Positions 24,703-33,539 of a DNA stretch of 64,000 bases are shown here, piece by piece (position 1 is the first letter of the stretch; each line of letters begins with the position of its first letter). Made by a program: the position numbers and the translations under genes. Source of the DNA: Suilimivivens sp964393865. GTDB taxonomy: Bacteria > Bacillota > Clostridia > Lachnospirales > Lachnospiraceae. The notes below the pieces were generated by a model. The model had not been told where the DNA came from and ran no database searches. It was given only the letters and a program-made list of their open reading frames with translations. The stretch lies in contig CAYMUW010000007.1 in the NCBI GenBank assembly GCA_964393865.1, positions 24,008-88,007 on the forward strand, in the 5' to 3' direction.

Positions 24703-25214
24703 CCTTTAATCCTCCATATGAAATATCATACCTTATTCATCGTAGAATTTCCACTTAAAAGCAAAACTTTTGTAAAAACTTTCAACAGGAAAGCGGGCAT
24801 CGATTTTATTAATCAACACCCGCTCCTAAACTATGCTATCCAATGGTCCTTACCTCTCTTTTCTTTTTTGTTTTTGGATTGCTTCACTATTCAGTTGTTT
24901 TCTCCTTCGTACTTTTCTTCTTTTTCTTTTGTACGCATGTACTGTAACGTTCATCTCATCTTTGGTAACTCGTTACCGTTTCTTTTGCTCTTCATACGAA
25001 TTCGAAATTCGCTTTCTTTTGTACCTTGTTCTTTTGTACTTTAAAAGCTGACTCTTTCACATTTTGCTTTTTACTATCTTCTGTCTCCAATCCTGCAATT
25101 AACCTTTCGTTAAATTGTAGAACCGGTATCTATCTGATATAAAAAGCTGATCTCATGTTTTCGGTGGACTGTACCTTCCTTTCATTAAGATTATCTATGT
25201 GAATTTGTTTTTAT
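24703..25214 (-). other. Long purine-rich transcribed leader or small RNA with short ORFs
   Basis: Between the strong promoter at 25221-25249 and the GH3 gene is about 510 nt without a recognised gene. The minus strand is A/G-rich and contains GTACAAAAGAA three times, a GAATTTCGAATTC palindrome and CGGTAACGAGTTACC. Short frames tile it: 25060-24992 (GTG start), 24995-24951 overlapping the first by ATGA, 24938-24891 and 24887-24831, all Lys/Glu-rich. Purine-rich strands naturally lack stop codons, so the frames may be accidental. It could be a regulatory leader of the GH3 gene, an RNA, or a decayed gene. The part from 25250 to 25479 is very AT-rich with one stem near 25440. Confidence 0.4.
24791..24824 (-). 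terminator. Strong hairpin in the GH3 leader
   Basis: On the minus strand AGCGGGTGTTGATT and AATCGATGCCCGCT form a 14-bp stem (three G-U pairs) with loop AATAA, followed by TTCCTG and then GTTTTTAC. The interrupted T tract makes it a partial terminator or attenuator about 90 bp before the GH3 start. Confidence 0.5.
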
Positions 25215-25220
25215 GACCTT

Positions 25221-25249
25221 ATTATAATCAGCTTGATTTAATTTGTCAA
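25221..25249 (-). promoter_or_regulatory. Full-consensus sigma-A promoter
   Basis: TTGACA (25244-25249) and TATAAT (25221-25226) are separated by exactly 17 bp on the minus strand, inside an A-tract-rich region. Transcription would start near 25214 and run toward the GH3 gene. Confidence 0.85.
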
Positions 25250-25425
25250 CACATTTTTTAAAATTTTTACTAATTTTTTCATTTTTTGTTTTTTTACTGT
25301 TTTTTATCTGTTTTATTTCCAATAATTTACATTATTTTACAATTATTTTCTTGATTTGTCAGTTTTTTCATTTTCTATTTTATTGACAGGCGCCAGAAAG
25401 TAACTCCAATCCCTAATCATTACCT

Positions 25426-25456
25426 GAAAACAGCCCCGGGAAAACAAACTGTTTTC
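25426..25456 (-). other. Alternative stem-loops after glyA
   Basis: GAAAACAG (25426-25433) can pair with CTGTTTTC (25449-25456), while a second GAAAACA (25440-25446) competes for the same TGTTTTC. The element lies 24-54 bp past the glyA stop. No T tract follows on the minus strand, so it is not a standard terminator. Confidence 0.35.
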
Positions 25457-25479
25457 TCAGAGCCGCTCTCAGCTTCTTC

Positions 25480-26718
25480 TTATATTAAAGGATATTTATC
25501 GGTCAGCTTCTGTACAATTGCTCTTGCCTCGGAGATTTTCTCCTCTCCGCCCTTTACGATCATTGCAATTGCCTCTGCAATCTGATCCATGTCTTCCGTG
25601 TTCATGCCTCTTGACGTAACGGCCGGTGTGCCCAACCGAATACCGCTTGTCACAAAAGGAGACTTGGGATCATTGGGAATGGTATTTTTGTTGGCTGTAA
25701 TATGAGCCTCATCCAGCATCCTCTCCACTGCCTTACCGGTCAGATCAAAGATGGTAAGATCCATCAGCATTAAGTGATTGTCGGTGCCTCCGGATACAAT
25801 TTTGATGCCTTTGTCAATCAAGCCCTTGCACAAAGCCTGCGCATTGTCAACGATACCCTTCTGATATGCCTTAAACTCGTCAGACAAAGCCTCTTTAAAG
25901 CAGACTGCCTTCGCTGCAATCACATGCATCAAAGGTCCTCCCTGAATTCCCGGGAAAACAGCCTTGTTAAAATTATATTTGTCTGCCGCTTCCTGATTGC
26001 AGAGAATCAGACCTCCTCTGGGGCCTCTTAAAGTCTTATGGGTTGTGGTGGTCACCACATCCGCATAGGGTATCGGACTGGGATGAAGTCCTGCTGCCAC
26101 AAGTCCTGCTATGTGAGCCATATCAACCATTAAAACAGCTCCCACCTCATCTGCGACCTCTCTGAACTTTTTAAAATCAATGGTTCTTGCATATGCCGAT
26201 GCACCTGCAATAATCATTTTCGGCTTACACTCCAGCGCAATTTCTCTTAGCTTGTCATAATCAATAAAGCCTTCGTCATTTACGCCGTAAGGAACAATGT
26301 TAAAATATTTACCGGAAATATTCACCGGACTTCCGTGTGTCAAATGTCCACCATGATCCAGATTCATACCCATTATGGTGTCACCGGGATTGCAGATTGC
26401 AAACTGCACTGCTAAATTGGCCTGAGCGCCTGAATGAGGCTGAACGTTGGCGTAATCACAGCCAAACAATTCCTTTGCTCTCTCTATTGCAAGATTTTCC
26501 ACCACATCAACACACTGGCAGCCACCGTAATAGCGCTTTCCAGGATATCCTTCCGCATACTTATTGGTCAAAGGGCTTCCCATTGCTGCCATAACCGCCT
26601 TGCTTACCCAGTTTTCGGATGCAATCAGTTCAATGTGGCTGTTCTGTCTTTCCTGCTCGTCCACAATCGCCTGGGCAATTTCAGGATCAACATTTCTTAC
26701 TTCGTCAAGTGAATACAT
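25480..26718 (-). CDS. glyA: Serine hydroxymethyltransferase
   Basis: PLP enzyme interconverting serine and glycine with tetrahydrofolate, 412 residues, standard length. Landmarks: NKYAEGYPGKRYYGGC near residue 52, the PLP Lys in VTTTTHKTLRGPRGG near 228, and FPGIQGGPLMHVIAAKA. GAGGAGG precedes the ATG. It supplies one-carbon units for thymidylate and purine synthesis. It appears monocistronic; a TATAAT lies at 26805-26810 in the upstream gap with a poor -35. A tRNA-Gly lies 2.3 kb away. Confidence 0.97.
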   Translation of the reverse strand: MYSLDEVRNVDPEIAQAIVDEQERQNSHIELIASENWVSKAVMAAMGSPLTNKYAEGYPGKRYYGGCQCVDVVENLAIERAKELFGCDYANVQPHSGAQANLAVQFAICNPGDTIMGMNLDHGGHLTHGSPVNISGKYFNIVPYGVNDEGFIDYDKLREIALECKPKMIIAGASAYARTIDFKKFREVADEVGAVLMVDMAHIAGLVAAGLHPSPIPYADVVTTTTHKTLRGPRGGLILCNQEAADKYNFNKAVFPGIQGGPLMHVIAAKAVCFKEALSDEFKAYQKGIVDNAQALCKGLIDKGIKIVSGGTDNHLMLMDLTIFDLTGKAVERMLDEAHITANKNTIPNDPKSPFVTSGIRLGTPAVTSRGMNTEDMDQIAEAIAMIVKGGEEKISEARAIVQKLTDKYPLI

Positions 26719-26927
26719 AATTTTTCCTCCTCATATTTTAATCATTTGAACACCTTATGTAGAAAGCTTTCAAATGAAAAGCTCAAAAATAATAAATTTG
26801 GATTATTATAGCATATACTTTTTTGAAAAAAAACCTTTCCTTTTATATTTTTCAGAAAACATTTAAATACATTTCTTACCAAACTCCTAAGTAAACCTTA
26901 AGATTTTCGGAATATGAACAAAAAATC

Positions 26928-26956
26928 TTTACTCTCAAAAAAAATACTGCTACAAT
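26928..26956 (+). promoter_or_regulatory. Promoter of the diacylglycerol kinase gene
   Basis: TTTACT (26928-26933) and TACAAT (26951-26956) with a 17-bp spacer, 30 bp before the start codon. Confidence 0.65.
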
Positions 26957-26985
26957 AAGGAAAGATTTTTAGAGGGATAAAAATA

Positions 26986-27960
26986 ATGTATTACATAATT
27001 GTAAACCCCGCTTCCAAATCCGGTAAAGGCGCCAAAATTTGGTCTGAAATTGAGCCGGTTTTGAACGAAAGAGAAATTGAATACAAGGTTTTCTTTTCCC
27101 GGGAAGCCGGACATGTTATCAAGCTGGTTCGTGATCTGTCTGCTTCTTTATTAAGTGCGGACTCTGAATATATTTTGCGTTTGATTGTCCTTGGCGGTGA
27201 CGGCACCTTAAACGAAACCCTGCAGGGCATTCCCGACTTTGAGAGGGTGGAAATCGGTTACATTCCTACCGGTTCCAGCAATGATATGGCAAGAGATTTA
27301 GCGTTTCCCGCAAATCCTTTGGAAACGCTGGATCGTATTCTTTCCTGTCAAAGTCCGCTTCGCATGGATCTCGGATGTCTTGTTTATGACAATGCTTCCG
27401 GGCAGTTATCGCGCCAGCATATTGATGAGCAGATTTCACGCCGCTACTTTGCTGTAAGTTCCGGGATTGGATTTGATGCTGCTGTCTGCGAGGAGGCTCT
27501 TGCTTCTAAATTTAAAAATGTATTGAATAAAATAGGGCTTGGAAAACTGACCTATCTGACCATTGCCTTAAAGCAGCTTATCAAAGCCCAAAAGATTACC
27601 TGTGATCTTACATTGGATGATGACACACATATTCACCTGCCTAAATTTCTGTTTGTTGCAGGCATGATTCATCGTTATGAAGGCGGCGGCTTTAAATTTT
27701 GTCCTGCTGCCGATTATCAGGATGGCAAAATTGACATATGCAGCGTGGGGAATATCCCCAAGTGGCTTGTACTTGTGGCGCTTCCCACCGCTTTTAAAGG
27801 TAATCATTATCGTTTCAATGGTATTGAACATTACACTGCTTCCAAAATTCATCTGGAGACATCCGCACCTCTCTGGGTACATACCGACGGTGAGGTCAGC
27901 ATGAAGTGCAGTTCCATAACCCTTACCTGTGAAAAGGAAAAGCTGAAATTTCTTATATAA
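26986..27960 (+). CDS. Diacylglycerol kinase family lipid kinase
   Basis: A 324-residue soluble or membrane-associated lipid kinase of the YegS/DgkB/LCB5 family. It opens MYYIIVNPASKSGKGAKIW (the nucleotide-binding loop), followed by the catalytic GGDGTLNETLQGI and IPTGSSNDMARDL near residue 95. It phosphorylates diacylglycerol or a related lipid, returning it to phospholipid synthesis. It is followed 27 bp later by a PAP2 phosphatase, which would do the opposite reaction, so the pair may tune lipid phosphate pools or recycle undecaprenyl or diacylglycerol carriers. Confidence 0.92.
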   Translation: MYYIIVNPASKSGKGAKIWSEIEPVLNEREIEYKVFFSREAGHVIKLVRDLSASLLSADSEYILRLIVLGGDGTLNETLQGIPDFERVEIGYIPTGSSNDMARDLAFPANPLETLDRILSCQSPLRMDLGCLVYDNASGQLSRQHIDEQISRRYFAVSSGIGFDAAVCEEALASKFKNVLNKIGLGKLTYLTIALKQLIKAQKITCDLTLDDDTHIHLPKFLFVAGMIHRYEGGGFKFCPAADYQDGKIDICSVGNIPKWLVLVALPTAFKGNHYRFNGIEHYTASKIHLETSAPLWVHTDGEVSMKCSSITLTCEKEKLKFLI

Positions 27961-27987
27961 TTTTTTATAGTTTTTATGGAGGATATT

Positions 27988-28662
27988 ATGAAAAAATTTT
28001 ATGAAAGGTATAGGCATGCTTTACCGCTTATTATTTATGCGGTAATCTATTGTTCCTGGTTTGCTTACCTGGAAAAGACGGTAACTCATCCTCAAACGAT
28101 CATTCATGTGAAGCTTGATGATGTGATTCCCTTTTGCGAAATATTTGTAATACCATATTTTCTTTGGTTTGCATATGTTTCCGCTGCGGTTCTGTACTGC
28201 TTTTTCAAAAACAAGCAGGAATACATCAAAACCTGTGTATTTCTGTTTACCGGGATGACTGTCTTTCTGGTTGTTTCCACGCTTTGGCCTAACGGACATC
28301 ACCTTCGTCCGCATGAAATGCCGAGAGATAACATATTTACTACACTGGTTACGCATTTATATAGTATAGATACACCTACCAACCTGTGGCCCAGCATTCA
28401 TGTATATAACTCCATTGGTGCTCATTTAGCGGTGCTTCACGATCAGAAGCTTGCCGAAAACAAGGCCATCCGTTTTGGTTCACTTATCGTATGTGTATCC
28501 ATTATTCTTTCTACCGTATTTATCAAACAGCATTCTGTTTTTGATGTGCTTACAGCCTTTGTGATGGCCGGTGTTATGTATGTGGTGGTCTATCAGGCGG
28601 ATGTGGTTTCCGCATGGCAGTCCTATCGGTCTCACACCAAACGCAGGATACGCCATATTTAA
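27988..28662 (+). CDS. PAP2-superfamily membrane phosphatase
   Basis: A 224-residue membrane protein with about six helices. The start at 27988 follows GGAGG by six bases; an in-frame codon 12 bases earlier overlaps the site. PAP2 motifs are recognisable but variant: RPHEMPRD (motif 1 region), WPSIHVYNS where PSGH is usual (Ile replaces Gly), and KQHSVFDVLTAF for motif 3 with the catalytic His. This variant is seen in the branch close to inositol-phosphorylceramide synthase. It should act on lipid phosphates at the outer membrane face, in tandem with the lipid kinase upstream. Confidence 0.88.
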   Translation: MKKFYERYRHALPLIIYAVIYCSWFAYLEKTVTHPQTIIHVKLDDVIPFCEIFVIPYFLWFAYVSAAVLYCFFKNKQEYIKTCVFLFTGMTVFLVVSTLWPNGHHLRPHEMPRDNIFTTLVTHLYSIDTPTNLWPSIHVYNSIGAHLAVLHDQKLAENKAIRFGSLIVCVSIILSTVFIKQHSVFDVLTAFVMAGVMYVVVYQADVVSAWQSYRSHTKRRIRHI

Positions 28663-28703
28663 ACAGGGAATTATTTAAAATAGCAGTTTCTTTATTAAAG
28701 AAG

Positions 28704-28746
28704 AAACCCCTTCTGCCATATCCGATCGGAGACGGTGAAGGGGTTT
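28704..28746. terminator. Bidirectional terminator between PAP2 and GT2 genes
   Basis: AAACCCCTTC and GAAGGGGTTT form a 10-bp stem around a loop of about 23 bases, with TTTTCC on the plus side and TTTCTTCTTT on the minus side, between two convergent genes. Confidence 0.8.
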
Positions 28747-28765
28747 TCCTGTATATAAATTATGA

Positions 28766-29791
28766 TTAGTTGAAGTTATAAAAGTGTCTGCATATTTTAT
28801 ATCCTTCCACGGACATCTTTCTTCCACCCTTACCGGGAAGATTCATGCATCTGCCCAGCAAGCCGTAGCGCAGCTTTCGGTATAAGAACCAATCCTTCTT
28901 TTTCAAATAGCTCCACAGTTCCTTTTTCTTTTCCAGATTTTCACCGGTTCCCGATTTAATCAAAAGAATGGAAGAAATTGTAGTAATAATGTCAAGATAA
29001 CTAAGCATATAACGGTACAGCTTTTTATTCTGGGATATCTGGTTCTTCTTTTCAACCATATAATCAATCATAAGCTTATTTACCTTGATTTGCTGGTCAA
29101 TCCTGCCGATCATCACGCTTTCATTGACCGACTGATCTGCTCTTCCTATGTAATAACGGTAAAAATTCACATCCTGATAATACATGCTTCTGACATAAGG
29201 AAGCGGTGCAAACACATAAAGATTATCTACATAAAAGGTATGCTCCGGAAGCCTTAACCCGCACTCCTTTAAAAGCTTGGTGCGGAAAATCACCGAATGC
29301 ATCAGCATATACTGTCCCTTATGAAAATGCTTTACATCATCCCAGCCAAACATTTCTCCTATGGGAAGGGCGTGTTTATACCTCATCACCTTATGGCGCT
29401 TCTCCCCGACCTTCTCATAGACAAAATTACTGATCAGCATGTCCAAAACCTTTTCCCCGCCGGTCAGTTCTCGTAAGGTATCCAGTATCTCCATATAAGG
29501 CTCTTCCTTCACCCAGTCATCACTGTCCACCACCTTAAAATACAAGCCCTCGGCATGGTCGATACCGGCATTGACCGCCGAACCGTGGCCGCCGTTTTCC
29601 TTGTGAACCGCCTTGATGACGGAAGGATATTTCCTGACATACTCATCGGCAATTGCCGCCGTGGCATCCGTTGATCCGTCATCCACAATGATGATCTCTA
29701 TGTCCTCTCCTCCTTTTAAAAGAGAGTCCACACACTTCTCCATATATGCGGCCGAATTATAGCATGGCACTGCAAAAGACAAGAGTTTCAT
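28766..29791 (-). CDS. Family 2 glycosyltransferase
   Basis: A 341-residue cytoplasmic or membrane-associated GT-A glycosyltransferase. The nucleotide-sugar site appears as VPCYNSAAYMEKCVDSLL, then IIVDDGSTDAT and the DxD-type VVDSDDWV; ENGGHGSAVNAGI is also typical. The C-terminal 120 residues are basic and helical and may bind membrane. AAAGGTGG precedes the ATG. It is monocistronic, without neighbouring capsule genes, so the acceptor is unknown. A second GT2 enzyme is at 43191. Confidence 0.88.
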   Translation of the reverse strand: MKLLSFAVPCYNSAAYMEKCVDSLLKGGEDIEIIIVDDGSTDATAAIADEYVRKYPSVIKAVHKENGGHGSAVNAGIDHAEGLYFKVVDSDDWVKEEPYMEILDTLRELTGGEKVLDMLISNFVYEKVGEKRHKVMRYKHALPIGEMFGWDDVKHFHKGQYMLMHSVIFRTKLLKECGLRLPEHTFYVDNLYVFAPLPYVRSMYYQDVNFYRYYIGRADQSVNESVMIGRIDQQIKVNKLMIDYMVEKKNQISQNKKLYRYMLSYLDIITTISSILLIKSGTGENLEKKKELWSYLKKKDWFLYRKLRYGLLGRCMNLPGKGGRKMSVEGYKICRHFYNFN

Positions 29792-29933
29792 TTAAATCCA
29801 CCTTTCAACAAATTTCCTATCCTTAATATACTCCCGCATTCCCGGCAAATCAACTTAAGAAATTCTAAAAATGCATAAGCCTGCTCTGACTTATTTCTGG
29901 TGGTATAAACCACAATCAACGAGCTCCTTAATA

Positions 29934-31661
29934 TTAATAAAAATATTTCATGTAGGCGGCATAGGCGGACGGAATCGGATATTTATCTCCGGTGTCCTGT
30001 TTCTCCACAAAAATCATGTCATTGCCTTTAGCCGGCGGGGCAAGCTCATCCACTCTGACCGCATAACCGATCATATGCCATTCCTTGTGAGTGAAAACGT
30101 GTTTACTCTCCTCCAGCTTATCAATTTTAATAACAGACATTCCCTGCTCTTTGAAATAATTTAACACCTGCTTTTTCGTCATCTTTCCTTCCAGAGACGG
30201 AAATTCATACATTCCCGCTAAAAGCCCGGAAGACTTTCTTTTCCTGAGCGCCGTGCGGTTTTCATCCCTGATGACAAGAACCGTTTTTTCCTCCACAGTT
30301 CTGGGCTTTTTGGGCGCTTTGCAGGGATATTTGGTCTCCTCTGCGGCCTGATGCGCCCTGCATAGCTCAAGCCATGGGCAGATTCCGCAGTGCGGCGCTC
30401 CGTTTGGCACACAGACCACGGCTCCAAGCTCCATCAGTGCCTGATTAAAGTCTCCTGCCCTTCCCACCGGCATGACAGGGGCAAGCTCCGCTTCTATCTG
30501 TCTGCGCACGGACTGCTGCATAATATCCCTTGTATCCGCCCGAAGCCTGGCAAGCACACGAAGCACATTTCCGTCCACAGCCGGAACCGGTTTCCCGAAT
30601 GCTATGGAGCTGATAGCTCCCGCCGTATAACTTCCGATACCCGGAAGCCTGACAAGCTCCTCATATGTGCCGGGCATCTGCCCTTCATATTCCTCCAATA
30701 TCACTCTGGCCGCTTTGCTTAAATTTCTCACACGATTATAATAACCAAGTCCCTCCCACAGCTTGAGAAGCTTTTCCTCCTCCGCTTCTGCAAGGCTTGG
30801 GATATCCGGCAGAGCCTTCATAAAGCGGTCATAATAGGGCTTGACCGCCTCCACTCTGGTCTGCTGCAGCATAATCTCGGACACCCACACATGATAAGGC
30901 GTAGGCTCCTCCCTCCACGGGAGAATTCTCCTTCCACCGTCATACCACTTAAGGAGAGGCCCGGCAATCTCATCCAGTACGGAAAGCCGCACCTCCACCG
31001 GCTGTCTGATCGTCATACTGTCAGCCGTCACATGACAGTCATAAGCAAGCACCTGCACTCCCGCCGCTCTTGCCTCCTCCAGCGCCTGGGCAAATTCCGG
31101 ATGGGTGGAACAGTTTGGAGTAAAATAATCCACATCCTCCATCTGGATTACCAGAATAACATATGCCTTGTACCCCTTCGCAACGGCAGATACTAGTTCC
31201 CTGACATGCTTAACCGCCCTGTCAGAGGGAGCGTCGGGAAAAAGCACTACATTGTCCTGCTCTAAGGTAACCCCCTTCACCTCAATAAAAATTTGCTCCT
31301 CCGGCGTCTCCACATAAAAATCAAACCGGGAATTGCCATATGTGGTTTCCGGTCTGATCTTCACCGCGTCGGGAAAAAGAGCGCCCTGCCTGAGCCATTC
31401 CTCCACTGCTTTATTGGGCGCCTGGGAATCCATGTTGACAATGCGCTGTCCCTTTTGTACTGCCACTAGGTCATAGGCAGTACTTCTTTCAGGATTGGAG
31501 CTCTTATTCAAAAACACTTTGGCATGATCTGTCAAAAGCTCCCTGCATCTTCCCGTGTTCTTCACATGAACCTTCTGAATTTCTCCATCTATATTTACAT
31601 AAGCAATAAATCTGTTGGGACGGCTTTCAAACTGTCCCTCATGTATATTTTGATATTTCAT
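29934..31661 (-). CDS. SfsA-MutY fusion protein
   Basis: A 575-residue two-domain protein. Residues 1-225 are an SfsA domain with VHVKNTGRCRELL and the nuclease-like SRFDFYVE...FIEVKGVTLE...FPDAPSDRAVKHV. Residues 230-575 are an A/G-specific adenine glycosylase (MutY): ILPWREEPTPYHVWVSEIML with the catalytic Glu, LPGIGSYTAGAI and VDGNV with the catalytic Asp, the [4Fe-4S] ligands C-x6-C-x2-C-x5-C, and a NUDIX-like 8-oxoG sensing C-terminus (GLLAGMYEFPSLEG). The start at 31661 is the family start; the frame is open to 31760. MutY removes A opposite 8-oxoG; SfsA is proposed to be a nuclease. Confidence 0.92.
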   Translation of the reverse strand: MKYQNIHEGQFESRPNRFIAYVNIDGEIQKVHVKNTGRCRELLTDHAKVFLNKSSNPERSTAYDLVAVQKGQRIVNMDSQAPNKAVEEWLRQGALFPDAVKIRPETTYGNSRFDFYVETPEEQIFIEVKGVTLEQDNVVLFPDAPSDRAVKHVRELVSAVAKGYKAYVILVIQMEDVDYFTPNCSTHPEFAQALEEARAAGVQVLAYDCHVTADSMTIRQPVEVRLSVLDEIAGPLLKWYDGGRRILPWREEPTPYHVWVSEIMLQQTRVEAVKPYYDRFMKALPDIPSLAEAEEEKLLKLWEGLGYYNRVRNLSKAARVILEEYEGQMPGTYEELVRLPGIGSYTAGAISSIAFGKPVPAVDGNVLRVLARLRADTRDIMQQSVRRQIEAELAPVMPVGRAGDFNQALMELGAVVCVPNGAPHCGICPWLELCRAHQAAEETKYPCKAPKKPRTVEEKTVLVIRDENRTALRKRKSSGLLAGMYEFPSLEGKMTKKQVLNYFKEQGMSVIKIDKLEESKHVFTHKEWHMIGYAVRVDELAPPAKGNDMIFVEKQDTGDKYPIPSAYAAYMKYFY

Positions 31662-31803
31662 CGGGTTTCTCTTTCTTATAAGGGTTAAGGTATCAAAAGA
31701 AAATGGACAAATTGTGAGTGATAAATTGTACAAAATATTATGCACCGTCAGCTTCGTCAAATAGATTTTCTAAATGTTCTATACCGGGAGAGGTAAATGG
31801 GTC

Positions 31804-32736
31804 TTAGGGATCACGCCCCCGCTCCTTCTCCGGCTCCTGTCGGTAAGGCACTCTGGCAGAAGGAACCACCTCCGATGCCGGTTTGGTGTGAACGGCCTGG
31901 TCATCGAAGAAAATATGTGCTCCAAAAGCCTTGAGAACCTCCGTTTTCGGTATTCCGCCCAAAAAGAAGGCCTCATCGATACGCACATTCCACGCCCGGA
32001 GCGTTCTGATAACCCGCTCATGGGCAGGTGCGCTTCTGGCAGTAACCAGTGCAGTTCTGATAGGCGCCTGCTCCGGAGTAAATTCTCTTTGAATATCCGA
32101 AATTGTTTTGAGAAATTTGGCAAAAGGTCCCTGCTTAAGAGGGTTTTCAGCCTGCAGCCGCTCATTTTCCTCAAACGCCTCAAGCCCTCTTTCTCTGTAT
32201 ATACGCTCGGATTCATCGGAAAACAATACTGCATCCCCGTCAAAAGCTATATGAATCCTAGAGATTTCCTCCTGTTTGCCCGGGGTACGGATCTCATCAC
32301 AGCAAATAATTCCCGCCGCAATGCCGCAGTCAATAGCCGCCTGCACATCCGCCTCGTCCGCCGACAAATACAAATCCGTATGAAACGCCTCCAGATAGGG
32401 GGCAAGGGATGCACCGCTTGCAAGCACTGCTCTGGAAATATTCAGCCCGTAGTGGGCAATGGAGTTAAACACTCTAAGGGATGTATCCGGGCTGTTGTGA
32501 GACATGATGATAACCTCCACTCTGCCCTCCTGACCCGGAAGCTCATTAATATTAAGAAGCGCTTCCACCAGCCTAAAGCCGTTCCCCGGCATTAAAAGCT
32601 CCTTCTCATGCTCTACCTGATAGCTGCAATAAGCATCCACTCCCCGCGTGCGGAAAATCTCATTCTCAACAGTCAGATCAAACAATGCTCTGGACGACAC
32701 GCCTATTACCAGTCTGTTAGCCAAATCATATGCCAT
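31804..32736 (-). CDS. 5'-nucleotidase, cytosolic NT5C1-like
   Basis: A 310-residue nucleotidase of the HAD superfamily. The start at 32736 follows GGAGGAG; the longer frame is not used. It contains LVIGVSSRALFDLTVENEIF near the N terminus, VIIMSHNSPDTSLRVFNSI, the core IAFDGDAVLFSDESE with the catalytic Asp, and ALVTARSAPAHERVIRTL. Such enzymes dephosphorylate AMP, IMP or other nucleoside monophosphates. It lies 68 bp after a DUF1653 gene on the same strand and about 140 bp before the SfsA-MutY gene. Confidence 0.9.
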   Translation of the reverse strand: MAYDLANRLVIGVSSRALFDLTVENEIFRTRGVDAYCSYQVEHEKELLMPGNGFRLVEALLNINELPGQEGRVEVIIMSHNSPDTSLRVFNSIAHYGLNISRAVLASGASLAPYLEAFHTDLYLSADEADVQAAIDCGIAAGIICCDEIRTPGKQEEISRIHIAFDGDAVLFSDESERIYRERGLEAFEENERLQAENPLKQGPFAKFLKTISDIQREFTPEQAPIRTALVTARSAPAHERVIRTLRAWNVRIDEAFFLGGIPKTEVLKAFGAHIFFDDQAVHTKPASEVVPSARVPYRQEPEKERGRDP

Positions 32737-32804
32737 CTTACTCCTCCTTCTCCCGCCGGACAAAACAAAAAACTGTCCATGCAGCATCCGGAGAAGGTCT
32801 CTAG

Positions 32805-33440
32805 CTATCTAAGGCGGTTGCACTCATATTTTTCAAGCGTAAGGAGACAATTTTTAAGCTCCTCATACCGCTCCTGCGTATCTCCCTCCTTGACCTCCAA
32901 ATCTATGGATACTGCCATAGTGTTAATCATCTCGTCAGTGATACGATGATGGAGTGCTGCCAATATATTAAGACGCTCCTCGTAGGAGTCTGCATCCAAA
33001 AACTCCAATACCAGCGGGTCTATATTAATTTTCTCTTGCTCTATGGATTGTTCTGTCTCCTGCCTCTTAAGCTGCTCTGCCTCTTGCACCTTAAGCTGCC
33101 CTGACGGCTCTTTCCCGGACTGCTCAGTCGTCTGTCCGTCTGACTGCTGCGCAGCCGTCTCTCTGCTGGCTGTTTCTGCCGGCTGAGGCATGTTGGGAAC
33201 AGGCAAAAGCTCCTTCACAAGCTCAAAGCGGTATTCCTGCGGTGCATCAGGATATTTCTCCCGGTCTACCTTTTCAAAAAACATAGACAGCGGTCTTGCA
33301 TATACCTGATAGTCTCCGTAAAGCGCCTGATAAATCACCAACTCTTCTCCCGTTTCACTATGTTTTGCAAGGATAACAATCCTATATAAATTTCCTTTAA
33401 AATGTCTGTATATCTGCTGCGGTAAGGGTTTATTTAACAT
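32805..33440 (-). CDS. DUF1653-domain protein with acidic C-terminal extension
   Basis: A 211-residue protein of unknown function. Residues 1-70 are a DUF1653 domain (YRHFKGNLYRIVILAKHSE, YQALYGDYQVYARPLSMF), a small fold often near nucleotide and RNA enzymes. Residues 85-140 are Gln/Glu/Ser-rich, with near repeats of KxQEAEQ, and residues 140-211 are a helical domain with YEERLNILAALHHRITDEMINTMAVS. The start at 33440 is the family start with AAAGGAGC about 12 bases upstream. It probably shares a transcript with the nucleotidase. Its job cannot be read. Confidence 0.75.
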   Translation of the reverse strand: MLNKPLPQQIYRHFKGNLYRIVILAKHSETGEELVIYQALYGDYQVYARPLSMFFEKVDREKYPDAPQEYRFELVKELLPVPNMPQPAETASRETAAQQSDGQTTEQSGKEPSGQLKVQEAEQLKRQETEQSIEQEKINIDPLVLEFLDADSYEERLNILAALHHRITDEMINTMAVSIDLEVKEGDTQERYEELKNCLLTLEKYECNRLR

Positions 33441-33539
33441 GATATAACCATGCTCCTTTCTGTGTCTGTCAATGTAGCAAATCCGGTCACACAACTATAT
33501 CAATTATAATCCCTGTTTTGGGTCTTGTCATTCTTCTTT

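Noticed and set aside
24511..25044. A 177-codon plus-strand frame in the T-rich region
   Set aside because: The composition is Phe/Leu/Ser from pyrimidine tracts, with no ribosome site; transcription signals point the other way.
24703..25479. Glycine riboswitch or T-box because of nearby glyA and tRNA-Gly
   Set aside because: The region is downstream of glyA, not upstream, and lacks the tandem aptamer cores or T-box antiterminator sequence.
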